Positions 30,286 through 40,075 of a DNA stretch of 41,229 nt are shown piece by piece; the first letter of the stretch is position 1; each line of letters starts with the position of its first letter. Source of the stretch: Bacteroidia bacterium (lineage in GTDB: Bacteria; Bacteroidota; Bacteroidia; AKYH767-A; OLB10); the NCBI GenBank assembly GCA_013001815.1, contig JABDLV010000015.1:1-41229 (forward strand). Direction: 5' to 3'. A program made the position numbers and the translations under genes. The notes below the pieces were generated by a model. That model did no database searches, was not told the origin of the DNA, and worked only from the letters and a program-made list of their open reading frames with translations.

Positions 30286-31716
30286 TTAATTAATTGTGTT
30301 TTTAATCTCTTTAATGCGGGCCGCAAAGTAAGGGCTTTTTTTAGGATTTTTCAAGGATAATAGCTCTAACATCTTAATGGCCTTTTGGTGGTTTCCCTGC
30401 TCTAAATACACATTTGCCAGCGTTTCTGAGGCCAAATCCTCATTCTCAAGAATGCTATTTTTTGCCATATTTCCGGCCGAGTAAAATTGTGCTTTACCAG
30501 GCTCAATTTTCGGATCTTCTTTAATAAATTGATCTATTAACTGATTTGAAGTTTGATTTTCTTCAATGTTCTCTTCTGCATCATTGCTTTTATCAGACGT
30601 ACTTAATTCAGTTCCTTCAACTTCAATTGAATCAGATATTTCTTCTTTCTGATCATCTTCACTGTCAATAGTTACAATTGCATCTTTATCTACAGCCTTT
30701 AACCATGATAAAAATGAATGCTCTTCGCTTTCTCTAGGTAAAACTGTACTTTCTGATGTTACATCCTGTAAAGTTTCTTCGCCTTCAGTATCCAAAATCT
30801 CTTCGGATGGTGACTGCTCAATAATTTCAGATTTTAATTTTATGTCTTCTTTAAATGAAGACTCCTCAATAATTTCTTCACTGTGTGCAACATCACTTGG
30901 CACAATATCATCACTTTCTACTTCATCCAATACATCCAAATGCTCTTCTTCTACCAATTCACTTTCTACAATTTCCGACTGCAATATGTCTTCAGCCACT
31001 TCATTTATTTCTTCCTGTATATTCTCTTCACGTATTTCTTCAGAGTCTAATTCAACAGTCTTTTCCTCTTCTATTTCATTTTTTGTTTCAATGACTGACT
31101 CCGGAACTGGTTCGGGTTCGGGCTCTTGAATTGATTCGTGTTCGATGGTCTCACTATTCAACTCTGCCAACCGTTGGCGAATTATTTCTTGAGGGCTTAA
31201 ATCACTGATATTTGCAACAGATTCTATTATTGGCTCCTCCTCAATTGATTGCTCCAGCACCATCTCCCCCTCACTAGTATCTGGTTCATCAATTGGAATA
31301 ATATCTTCAGGCTCAACATTTAAAATTTCTTCTTCAACAGTTTCCTCTATTGTTTCAGAAAGTTCATTTACCGCTGGGTCTTTAGATGAGTCAAGCAATT
31401 CATCTAAAATATCTGTTGTAATTTCACTTGTTTCATTCTCGATTTCTTCTGTACCAATGACACCAATCTGTTCAGCCGGCTCTAAACCTTTGTTCATTAA
31501 GTCATATAGAACACTTCTATCATTAGCATATGCAGCCGCTATCTTTAACTGATCATTGTACAAAATACTATGCTGGTCAGTTAGTGATTTTACATAAAGC
31601 ATTCGTGCAGATTGACAATAGGGGTAATTCATAAGCACATCATGTAACTGACCGGAAACCTTGCTATCAGGTATTTCCGGATTACTAAGCAAAGAAATAA
31701 ATTGATCTTTTTTCAT
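30286..31716 (-). CDS. acidic TPR-containing hypothetical protein
   Basis: 476 aa; structured N-term, Glu-rich middle, C-terminal TPR-like LASETLANVYLEQGNHQKAIKMLELLSLKNPKKSPYFAARI. Confidence 0.75.
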   Translation of the reverse strand: MKKDQFISLLSNPEIPDSKVSGQLHDVLMNYPYCQSARMLYVKSLTDQHSILYNDQLKIAAAYANDRSVLYDLMNKGLEPAEQIGVIGTEEIENETSEITTDILDELLDSSKDPAVNELSETIEETVEEEILNVEPEDIIPIDEPDTSEGEMVLEQSIEEEPIIESVANISDLSPQEIIRQRLAELNSETIEHESIQEPEPEPVPESVIETKNEIEEEKTVELDSEEIREENIQEEINEVAEDILQSEIVESELVEEEHLDVLDEVESDDIVPSDVAHSEEIIEESSFKEDIKLKSEIIEQSPSEEILDTEGEETLQDVTSESTVLPRESEEHSFLSWLKAVDKDAIVTIDSEDDQKEEISDSIEVEGTELSTSDKSNDAEENIEENQTSNQLIDQFIKEDPKIEPGKAQFYSAGNMAKNSILENEDLASETLANVYLEQGNHQKAIKMLELLSLKNPKKSPYFAARIKEIKNTIN

Positions 31717-31719
31717 TAC

Positions 31720-32235
31720 TTACCAGTTAATAAATGCTGCGTTAAAAATATCATCTGCCAATTGCTCGTTAATCTGATCTATTAATTCATCTTCAACACT
31801 AATTAAATCTTTATCACTACTATACTCGACATATCTTGAAAATTTTTTATCAAAATTCTTCTCCTCATCCTTCGTGTTTTCAAAAACAATGTTCACGGTG
31901 ATGGTTAATCTATTCAAAGCTGCTAAATCTGAGCTTTGAATTGCAACTGGTTGTGTTCTATAATCAATAATTGAACCTGAAAATCGCATATCACCTTCTT
32001 TACTTACCAAAGTTAAGTTCGTTTGACCAACAAATTTCTCTTTTAATAATTCTGTTAATTTTTGACTTAGGCTTGCCTGAACTTGAGATGCTCTATTTGG
32101 AATATAATCTACAGAAATTGTTTTTACATCCGGGGGAATAGATGCACCCGTAAATGAATAGGTCTTACATCCTACAATTGCAGCAAATGCCACTAGCAAC
32201 AAAATGAATGGTGAATATGACGGTAATTTTTTCAA
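31720..32235 (-). CDS. lptE: LptE-family LPS assembly lipoprotein
   Basis: Lipobox AAIVGC; YSFTGASIPPDVKTISVDYIPNRASQVQASLSQKLTELLKEKF; located between secG and a sigma-54 regulator. Confidence 0.75.
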   Translation of the reverse strand: MKKLPSYSPFILLLVAFAAIVGCKTYSFTGASIPPDVKTISVDYIPNRASQVQASLSQKLTELLKEKFVGQTNLTLVSKEGDMRFSGSIIDYRTQPVAIQSSDLAALNRLTITVNIVFENTKDEEKNFDKKFSRYVEYSSDKDLISVEDELIDQINEQLADDIFNAAFINW

Positions 32236-32242
32236 TATAATA

Positions 32243-33469
32243 TTAACTCAAATTATATTCTTTTAGTTTACGATAAAGGGTTCTTTCTGAAATACCCAAC
32301 TCTTTTGCAGCATGCTTTCTTTTTCCCTTATGTTTTTCTATTGCTTTTTTAATCAGTTCTTTTTCTACTTGAGCAATGGAAAGAGATTCCTCAACTTCAT
32401 GAGTCTCATTTATAGGTTCAATTGCACTAGCCTCATGAGATTCACTGGTAGATGATGGCTGTAAAATAGTAGTTCCTTCATCGTGTACCAATTTATTCAA
32501 TATATGAGGATTTTGCTCTACAAATTCTTTTCCATCAGACGTTCCCGTAATTATATCAGCTACCAATTTTTTAAGGTCCACAATATCTTTCTTCATATCA
32601 AACAATACTTTGTACAGCAACTCCCTTTCTGTAAAGGGGTCAGTTACTTTCTGTCCGTTTGACACCAATACCGGTAAATTATTATCTGCGGGCAAATACT
32701 TTCCCAATATTTCAGAAGAGATTTCCTTTTCTTGCTCTAAAATAGAAAGCTGCTCAGTAACATTTTTCAACTGTCGTACATTACCCGGCCAACGGTAATT
32801 GCTTACCATAGCTTCAGCTTCAGGTGTTAACCTTACAGAAGGCATTCTGTGTTTTTCTGCAAAATCAACTGCAAATTTCCTTACTAACATCTGAATGTCC
32901 TCTTTTCTCTCTCTTAGTGAAGGAATATGAATTGGCACAGTATTTAATCGGTAAAATAAATCTTCTCGAAATTTACCTGAACCGATTGCATCTTGTAATT
33001 GAACATTTGTGGCAGCTACAATTCGTACATCTGTTTTTTGCACTTTAGAGGAACCAACCTTTATAAACTCACCGCTTTCTAAAACACGTAGCAATCTTGC
33101 CTGAGTTGCATGTGGCAATTCCGCAACTTCATCTAAAAATATTGTTCCACCATTTGCTACTTCAAAGTAGCCTTTTCTAGTTTCATGGGCGCCCGTAAAC
33201 GATCCTTTTTCGTGACCAAACAACTCAGAATCTATTGTGCCTTCAGGAATGGCACCACAGTTAACCGCTATGTAAGGTCCGTGCTTTCGAGCACTCAGGT
33301 GATGCACTATTTGTGGAAATGCCTCTTTTCCAACTCCACTTTCACCCGTTATCAGTACAGTTAAATCAGTTGGAGCAACCTGTACAGCAATATTAATTGC
33401 ATGATCCAGCGCACTGGAAACTCCAATAATTCCAAATCTTTGCTTTATACTTGTTATGTCTTTGCTCAT
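32243..33469 (-). CDS. sigma-54-interacting transcriptional regulator (AAA+ plus Fis HTH)
   Basis: GESGVGKEAF (Walker A), SELFGHEKGSFTGA (GAFTGA-type), GGTIFLDEVAEL (Walker B), Fis HTH HAAKELGISERTLYRKLKEY. Start set at MSKDITS. Confidence 0.92.
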   Translation of the reverse strand: MSKDITSIKQRFGIIGVSSALDHAINIAVQVAPTDLTVLITGESGVGKEAFPQIVHHLSARKHGPYIAVNCGAIPEGTIDSELFGHEKGSFTGAHETRKGYFEVANGGTIFLDEVAELPHATQARLLRVLESGEFIKVGSSKVQKTDVRIVAATNVQLQDAIGSGKFREDLFYRLNTVPIHIPSLRERKEDIQMLVRKFAVDFAEKHRMPSVRLTPEAEAMVSNYRWPGNVRQLKNVTEQLSILEQEKEISSEILGKYLPADNNLPVLVSNGQKVTDPFTERELLYKVLFDMKKDIVDLKKLVADIITGTSDGKEFVEQNPHILNKLVHDEGTTILQPSSTSESHEASAIEPINETHEVEESLSIAQVEKELIKKAIEKHKGKRKHAAKELGISERTLYRKLKEYNLS

Positions 33470-33491
33470 TAATAAAAAAATCAAAAAATGA

Positions 33492-34949
33492 TTAAGCTAA
33501 CTCTCCAATTAGTGTTCCTGCAGTGCAATCAGTAACTTTTACAGTCGTGTAGTCACCCGGCTTGTAATCTGCTTTAGGAAACACAATTACTTTGTTCTGA
33601 CTATTCCTACCATACAGTTGTTCTTCAGATCTTTTTGATGTTCCTTCCACTAAAACTTCAAATGTTCTACCAATGTCTTTCAAGTTACTGTTGTAAGACA
33701 TTTCACTTTGCTTTTTAATTAACTCATTTAATCGTTGAGTTTTAATTTCTTCTGGAACATCATCCTCATACTGCCTAGCCGCAAGCGTACCAGGCCTTTC
33801 AGAATATTTAAACTGATACACAAATTCAAATTGCGTGTAGTCTAACACTCCCATTGTGTTCTTATGATCTTCATCTGTTTCACCACAAAATCCTGTAATA
33901 ATATCTGTAGATACTGCGCAATCCGGAATGATTGTTTTAATAGCATCAATCTTACTCAAGTACCATTCACGGTCATAGGTGCGGTTCATTCTTTTTAAAA
34001 CCGGACTGCTGCCAGACTGCATTGGCAAGTGTATATAATTACAAATGTTCTTATGATTTTTAATTGCATAAAGCACATCATCAGTAATGTCTTTTGGGTG
34101 TGAAGTAGAAAAACGAATTCTCAAATCAGGTGATACTTTTGCAACTAGCTCCAGTAGCTGTGCAAAATTTACAGAGCTTTCTTGCTCTTCTTTTGTCAAT
34201 TTTTCAAATTCTTTTTTTGGTCCTCCACCAAACCATAAGTATGAATCAACATTCTGCCCAAGTAATGTTACTTCCCTGAAACCCTTGTCAAACATATCTT
34301 TGGCTTCCTGCACTATAGTTTCAGGATTTCTGCTTCGTTCTCTTCCGCGTGTATATGGAACCACACAAAATGAACACATGTTATCGCAACCGCGCATAAT
34401 AGAAACAAATGCCGTTACACCGTTTGTTCCTAATCGAACCGGACTTATATCTGCATAGGTTTCTTCTAAGGAGAGTAATACATTAACAGACTTTTGCCCA
34501 CCATTACACTCATCTATTAACTTAGGTAATTCTCTATATGCATCAGGCCCAACAACTATATCTACAAGTTTCTCTTGCTCCAGTAATTTTTCTTTTAACC
34601 GCTCTGCCATGCAGCCCAACAAACCAATTACAGTTCCAGGTTTATTCTTTTTAATTCTACTAAACTGCCTGAGTCTGTTTCTAACGGTTTGTTCTGCCCT
34701 CTCTCTTATGGAACATGTATTCACTAAAATCAGATGAGCATCATGCATTACAGGAGTTATCTCATATCCTTCTTTCTTTAAAATAGATGCTACAATTTCA
34801 CTATCATTAAAATTCATGGCGCAGCCATAGCTCTCTAAATACAACAATTTGGCTTTGGCATTTGCCACACCATTTCCCTGCATTGCCTCCCCTTGCCGTT
34901 TTTCTTCTAATTGCTCAACCAGAGCTCCACTAAATTGACCCTTTGCCAT
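33492..34949 (-). CDS. miaB: tRNA-2-methylthio-N6-dimethylallyladenosine synthase
   Basis: ESYGCAMNFNDSEIV, MRGCDNMCSFCVVPYTRGRERSR radical-SAM CxxxCxxC, C-terminal TRAM-like region. Confidence 0.95.
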   Translation of the reverse strand: MAKGQFSGALVEQLEEKRQGEAMQGNGVANAKAKLLYLESYGCAMNFNDSEIVASILKKEGYEITPVMHDAHLILVNTCSIRERAEQTVRNRLRQFSRIKKNKPGTVIGLLGCMAERLKEKLLEQEKLVDIVVGPDAYRELPKLIDECNGGQKSVNVLLSLEETYADISPVRLGTNGVTAFVSIMRGCDNMCSFCVVPYTRGRERSRNPETIVQEAKDMFDKGFREVTLLGQNVDSYLWFGGGPKKEFEKLTKEEQESSVNFAQLLELVAKVSPDLRIRFSTSHPKDITDDVLYAIKNHKNICNYIHLPMQSGSSPVLKRMNRTYDREWYLSKIDAIKTIIPDCAVSTDIITGFCGETDEDHKNTMGVLDYTQFEFVYQFKYSERPGTLAARQYEDDVPEEIKTQRLNELIKKQSEMSYNSNLKDIGRTFEVLVEGTSKRSEEQLYGRNSQNKVIVFPKADYKPGDYTTVKVTDCTAGTLIGELA

Positions 34950-35142
34950 AAACTATTTTAAAATTGAACACGAAAATACAAAAAAACTGCCATAATGACA
35001 TAGAAAAGTTGCAATTCAAAATATTGCTAATCAAACGCTTACATAATTCAAAATAAAAAATGCAAACAGATAGAGATATCTAGCACAAAGACATTTGCTG
35101 GCTAAAGTTTGTATTATTGACCCAAAATTGAATTTAGCCACA

Positions 35143-36063
35143 TTGAAAAAGACTTGCCTACTTATTTATTGCTGTATTTCTCTTTCTACTGCAGCAAGTT
35201 TTGCTCAAACTAATCTGTCTTGGTGGAATGAGGTACATAATTGGGATGGAACTACCCATTGGACGCAGTATATGACCTATTCAACCTCATTTATGGGACC
35301 AAATTCAATACCGGTTCCTGAATTAAAAAAAGGAGTGATTAATAATTCATTGAGATTTGAAAATGGGGTAACCGGATATTGGAGCAAGGGAGACGATACG
35401 TATAACATCTTTCAAAAATTAAATGTGCCTATTGCTAATGATAGAATTGCCATGCAATCATGGATTGTTCCCATTGAGTATTACAAAACTGATACCGCTA
35501 CCAGGGACATGAGAGCTGCACGAAAAAAAAGCGGAGAAGGTATTGAAGGTGGGGATTTTTACTTTGCCACACTCATTCAACTGATTCAAGACAAAGAGAA
35601 ATTGCCTGATGTATTGCTTAGTCTAAATTTTAAAACATCCTCAGGTACCGGTATTAAGAATGCCCGGTTTACTGATGCCTCGGCATATTTTTTTGACATT
35701 TCATTTCATAAAGAATACACAATTGGTCAAAAGACTAATAAGAAATTGCATTTATATGCATTGACCGGAGTTTATATTTATCAAACCCATATTCCTCAAT
35801 ATTTTCAAAATGATGCCTTAATGCTAGGATTGGGAACCGATTTAGAATTTGAAAATCATATTATAAGCAATCAAATAGCATCCTACTTGGGTTATTTAAA
35901 CATTGGTGATAAGCCAGTTGTTTATCGATTTGAGCTGGAAAAGAAAAATGAAAAAAAATTGAAATGGAATTTAAAATTTGAACATGGAATTCAAGATTAT
36001 CCTTTTACAAGCGCAAGTTTTGGATTGTTATACGATATTCCGCTTCAATTATTTCCAAATTAA
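35143..36063 (+). CDS. secreted/outer-membrane hypothetical protein
   Basis: Signal peptide-like KKTCLLIYCCISLSTAASFAQ; no ATG in frame, TTG at 35143 gives a good signal peptide (ORF track uses TTG 35095). Confidence 0.6.
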   Translation: MKKTCLLIYCCISLSTAASFAQTNLSWWNEVHNWDGTTHWTQYMTYSTSFMGPNSIPVPELKKGVINNSLRFENGVTGYWSKGDDTYNIFQKLNVPIANDRIAMQSWIVPIEYYKTDTATRDMRAARKKSGEGIEGGDFYFATLIQLIQDKEKLPDVLLSLNFKTSSGTGIKNARFTDASAYFFDISFHKEYTIGQKTNKKLHLYALTGVYIYQTHIPQYFQNDALMLGLGTDLEFENHIISNQIASYLGYLNIGDKPVVYRFELEKKNEKKLKWNLKFEHGIQDYPFTSASFGLLYDIPLQLFPN

Positions 36064-36159
36064 TTTATTGAAAACCAGAACACTTATATTTTAAACGGCT
36101 GAGTAAATGCTACAAAACTATCCCTTCTCTGGAATAATATTGATAAATATTAAATCAGA

Positions 36160-36192
36160 TTTGGAGATAAAATTTTGATTTCGCTTACTTTG
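36160..36192 (+). promoter_or_regulatory. possible promoter for topA
   Basis: TTTG (36160-36163), N22, TACTTTG (36186-36192); the -7 box is one base short of TAnnTTTG. Confidence 0.3.
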
Positions 36193-36233
36193 TGCCATCG
36201 AAATAATAATTAAACATATTAATAAGGAGTTAT

Positions 36234-38687
36234 ATGGCTGATAATTTAGTGATAGTGGAGTCACCTGCAAAGGCAAAGACGATAGAGAATTTTTTAGGTA
36301 AAGATTTCGAAGTAAAGTCTAGTTACGGACACATAAGAGATTTGCCAAGAAAAAAGGATGCAGTAGACATTGAGAATGCATTTACACCTCGATATGAAAT
36401 TAGCAAGGACAAGGAATCTGTTGTAAAAGAACTTAAGAAACTTTGCAAAAATGCTAAAACAGTTTGGTTAGCAACGGATGAGGACCGCGAGGGAGAAGCA
36501 ATTGCTTGGCACTTGTCTGAAGCACTGGAGTTAGAAAACAAAAAAACTAAGCGAATTGTTTTTCATGAGATAACGAAAAAAGCAATTTTAGATTCTATAG
36601 AAAACTCTCGTTCTATTGATATGAACTTGGTTAATGCTCAACAAGCGAGAAGAATTTTAGACCGCTTAGTTGGTTTTAATTTATCTCCACTTCTTTGGAA
36701 GAAAATCAAGCCTGAGCTTAGTGCCGGTAGGGTTCAATCAGTTGCAGTTAGATTAATTGTAGAAAGAGAAAGAGAAATTGAAGCCTTTGATGTAAAGTCA
36801 TTTTTTAGAGTAACTGCAATGTTTTTGGTTACTGATGACAAAGGAAAAGTTAGTACAATGAAAGCTGAACTGAGTAAAAAATACAACTCAGAGCAGGATG
36901 CAAATGAATTTGTAATATCATGTGTCGGTGCAAAATTCAGTATCAAAAATTTAGAAAAAAAACCAAGCAAGAAATCTCCAGCTGCACCTTTTACTACTTC
37001 AACATTGCAGCAAGAAGCGAGTAGAAAGCTAGGATACTCTGTTGCACAAACAATGGTAGTTGCGCAAAAATTATATGAGGCCGGCAAAATAACATACATG
37101 AGAACTGACTCTGTAAACTTATCCGATACCGCTTTGGAAAGTGCAGAGAAGCAAATAAAAAGTGCATTTGGCGACAAATACAGCAACCGAAAACGGTATA
37201 AGACAAAAAACTCTTCTGCTCAAGAAGCGCATGAAGCTATAAGACCAACTGATATGAAGGAGGATTCCATTGATGGGGATTCATCTCAAAAAAGGCTTTA
37301 TGATTTAATTTATAAGAGAACGTTGGCCTCTCAGATGACAGATGCTGAACTTGAAAGAACCATAGTTCATGTTCAAAACGATAAAAACGAAAGCATATTT
37401 ACTGCTACAGGTGAGATTATAACATTTGATGGATTCTTAAAAGTGTATTTAGAATCTACAGATGATGAAGAAACCGAAAAACAGTCTGGATTGCTTCCAC
37501 CATTAAAAGAAGGACAAGGAGTTGGTTTAGATGAACTATTGGCAACAGAGCGATTTAGTAGACCACCTGCAAGATACACCGAGGCAAGTTTGGTTAAAAA
37601 ATTAGAAGAACTTGGAATTGGGAGACCCTCTACCTATGCACCTACCATTTCAACAGTTCAAAAAAGAGGATATGTTTTAAAAGAAGAAAGAGAAGGTCGC
37701 GAAAGAAATTATCAAGTTATCAGTCTTAAGAATGATAAGGTTGAAACAAAAACAAATACTGAAATAACCGGTGCGGAAAGAAATAAAATGTTTCCGGCAG
37801 ATATAGGTCGTGTGGTTAATGATTTTTTAATAGACAACTTTAAGAACATTATGCAATATGATTTTACTGCTAATGTGGAAAAGGAATTTGATGAAATTGC
37901 ACAAGGAGATTTAGAGTGGCATGCAATGATTGAAGAATTCTATACTCCTTTTTCAGAAGTTGTTAAAAAAACAGAAGAGCATGGAGAACGCGCCAGTGGA
38001 GAAAGACAGCTGGGTATCCATCCTAAATCTGGCAAAAGAGTATCTGTTAGAATAGCACGTTTTGGTCCGGTGGCTCAATTAACCGGAGATGATGAAGAGG
38101 AAAAACCACAGTATGCAAGATTAAAGCCAGGACAGAACATAGAAACACTAACGCTCGAAGAAGCATTGGAGTTATTTAAACTACCCAGAAACCTAGGGAA
38201 GTATGAAGAACAAGATGTAACAGTAGCAATGGGAAGGTTTGGACCCTATGTTAGACATAAGGATGCATTCTTTTCTGTGCCTAAAGGTGAAGACCCAACC
38301 GAAATATCTTTTGATAGAGCAATTGAAATAATTGAAGCTAAGAGAAAAGCGGATAGAGAAAAACTAATAAAAGAGTTTGATGAAAATGAAGAAGTAAAAA
38401 TCTTAAATGGTAGATGGGGACCGTATATTTCTTTTGGTAAAAAGAACATTCGAATTCCGAAAGATACTGACCCAAAGTCTCTTAGTTATGAACAAGTAGT
38501 AGAGATGGAGAAAAATTATGTACCTTCCAGAAGAGCTGCTGCAAAGAAAAAAACAGCAACAACCGCTAAAAAGAAAACCACTGCTAAGAAGACAACAAAG
38601 AAGAAAATTACCGCTAAAAAAACTACAACTAAAAAGAGCGCAGCTAAAAAAACTACCACAAAAAAAACCAAACCAAAATCAAGTTAA
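36234..38687 (+). CDS. topA: DNA topoisomerase I with Lys-rich C-terminal tail
   Basis: NLVIVESPAKAKTIENFLG, ATDEDREGEAIAWHL (TOPRIM), ITYMRTDSVNLS (catalytic Tyr), C-terminal Topo_C-type repeats then KKKTTAKKTTKKK tail. Confidence 0.96.
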   Translation: MADNLVIVESPAKAKTIENFLGKDFEVKSSYGHIRDLPRKKDAVDIENAFTPRYEISKDKESVVKELKKLCKNAKTVWLATDEDREGEAIAWHLSEALELENKKTKRIVFHEITKKAILDSIENSRSIDMNLVNAQQARRILDRLVGFNLSPLLWKKIKPELSAGRVQSVAVRLIVEREREIEAFDVKSFFRVTAMFLVTDDKGKVSTMKAELSKKYNSEQDANEFVISCVGAKFSIKNLEKKPSKKSPAAPFTTSTLQQEASRKLGYSVAQTMVVAQKLYEAGKITYMRTDSVNLSDTALESAEKQIKSAFGDKYSNRKRYKTKNSSAQEAHEAIRPTDMKEDSIDGDSSQKRLYDLIYKRTLASQMTDAELERTIVHVQNDKNESIFTATGEIITFDGFLKVYLESTDDEETEKQSGLLPPLKEGQGVGLDELLATERFSRPPARYTEASLVKKLEELGIGRPSTYAPTISTVQKRGYVLKEEREGRERNYQVISLKNDKVETKTNTEITGAERNKMFPADIGRVVNDFLIDNFKNIMQYDFTANVEKEFDEIAQGDLEWHAMIEEFYTPFSEVVKKTEEHGERASGERQLGIHPKSGKRVSVRIARFGPVAQLTGDDEEEKPQYARLKPGQNIETLTLEEALELFKLPRNLGKYEEQDVTVAMGRFGPYVRHKDAFFSVPKGEDPTEISFDRAIEIIEAKRKADREKLIKEFDENEEVKILNGRWGPYISFGKKNIRIPKDTDPKSLSYEQVVEMEKNYVPSRRAAAKKKTATTAKKKTTAKKTTKKKITAKKTTTKKSAAKKTTTKKTKPKSS

Positions 38688-38696
38688 ACCAACTCT

Positions 38697-39872
38697 ATGC
38701 TCAATAAAGATTATTTCAAACCAGTAACAATAAATTCACACAACAAACTTTTTTCCAATCGCTCAGACTCTTTACTTCATTTTACAAACATCTATACAGA
38801 TGAAGATAAATTTCCTTCACTACAAAATATAAAAGTTGCAATCATAGGTGTAGAAGAGCACCGCGCATCATTAAATAACGATGGAGTAAAATCAGCAGCG
38901 GATAATATCAGAGATTATTTTTATGAGTTAAAGGAATTTAATGTTCCGGTTCAATTAGCTGATTTAGGAAATTTAATAAGTGGCAACACAACCGATGACA
39001 CCTATTTTGCACTAGCAGATGTGTGCACTTCATTGATTAAAGACAATATTATTCCAATTGTAATTGGAGGCAGTCAGGATGTTACGTTTGGCCAGTATAA
39101 GGCGTTTGAGAACCTTAAGCAAATCATAAACCTAGTTAGCGTTGATTCTAGATTTGACCTGGGTGAACCGGAAGAACCCTTGCATGCAAACAGCTTTTTG
39201 GGGAAAATAATTTTACAACAACCCAATTACTTGTTCAACTTTAGCAATGTTGGTTACCAAACCTACTTTGTTGGTAGCAGTGCAATTGAGTTAATGAACA
39301 AAATGTATTTTGACGCATACCGACTTGGAGAGTTAAAAGGAAATTTAAAAGAAGTTGAGCCGATTGTTAGAAACGCAGACTTGATGTCTTTTGATATTTC
39401 TGCCATCCAACAAAGTGATGCACCGGGAAATGCGAACGCATCTCCAAATGGATTTACTGGAGTAGAAGCTTGCCAAATAATGCGCTATGCAGGTTTAAGT
39501 GATAAAATTTCTGCTTTAGGTATTCATGAATACAATCCGATGATTGATGTTAATGGGCAAACGGCTCATTTAATTGCACAAATGCTGTGGTACTTTATTG
39601 ATGGCATTGTAAACAGAAAAAAAGAATCTCCATTTGGAAGTAAAAACAGTTTCATCAAATATCGGGTGCCTTTAGCCAAAGAAGACCATGAAATTGTTTT
39701 CATCAAAAGCAAGAAAAGTGAACGATGGTGGATGGAAGTGCCTGTAGATGAGAGCAAAATTAAACTAAGCAGGCATCACATTGTGCCTTGCTCATATACA
39801 GACTACGAGACCGCTTGCAACAATGAAATGCCGGATAGATGGTGGCAAGCTTTTAAGAAATTATCCAGCTAA
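38697..39872 (+). CDS. arginase/formimidoylglutamase-fold protein (degenerate metal site)
   Basis: Ureohydrolase-like order of motifs: VIGGSQDVTFG, VSVDSRFDLGE, LMSFDISAIQQSDAPGNANASPNGFTGVEA. Confidence 0.75.
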   Translation: MLNKDYFKPVTINSHNKLFSNRSDSLLHFTNIYTDEDKFPSLQNIKVAIIGVEEHRASLNNDGVKSAADNIRDYFYELKEFNVPVQLADLGNLISGNTTDDTYFALADVCTSLIKDNIIPIVIGGSQDVTFGQYKAFENLKQIINLVSVDSRFDLGEPEEPLHANSFLGKIILQQPNYLFNFSNVGYQTYFVGSSAIELMNKMYFDAYRLGELKGNLKEVEPIVRNADLMSFDISAIQQSDAPGNANASPNGFTGVEACQIMRYAGLSDKISALGIHEYNPMIDVNGQTAHLIAQMLWYFIDGIVNRKKESPFGSKNSFIKYRVPLAKEDHEIVFIKSKKSERWWMEVPVDESKIKLSRHHIVPCSYTDYETACNNEMPDRWWQAFKKLSS

Positions 39873-40075
39873 AACGGGAACTATAGAACAAAATCTGCGT
39901 ATAAGATTTTGACTAGGAATCCAAAAAAGGGAAACTTAGAAATTTAATTTGTATAGCATTGAAAATCAATGATTTAAAAAGATTGGTTTTTATGGATAAA
40001 TTTTTTTTCTTTACCCTTCGCTTTTTGGGATTCGTATTTATTTTAAACATACTTAATAGGAGAAAATCTAAGACT

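Noticed and set aside
30842-31129. Plus-strand Ser-rich ORFs opposite the acidic TPR gene
   Set aside because: Ser-rich antisense product of Glu-rich codons (GAA/TTC bias); a compositional artefact.
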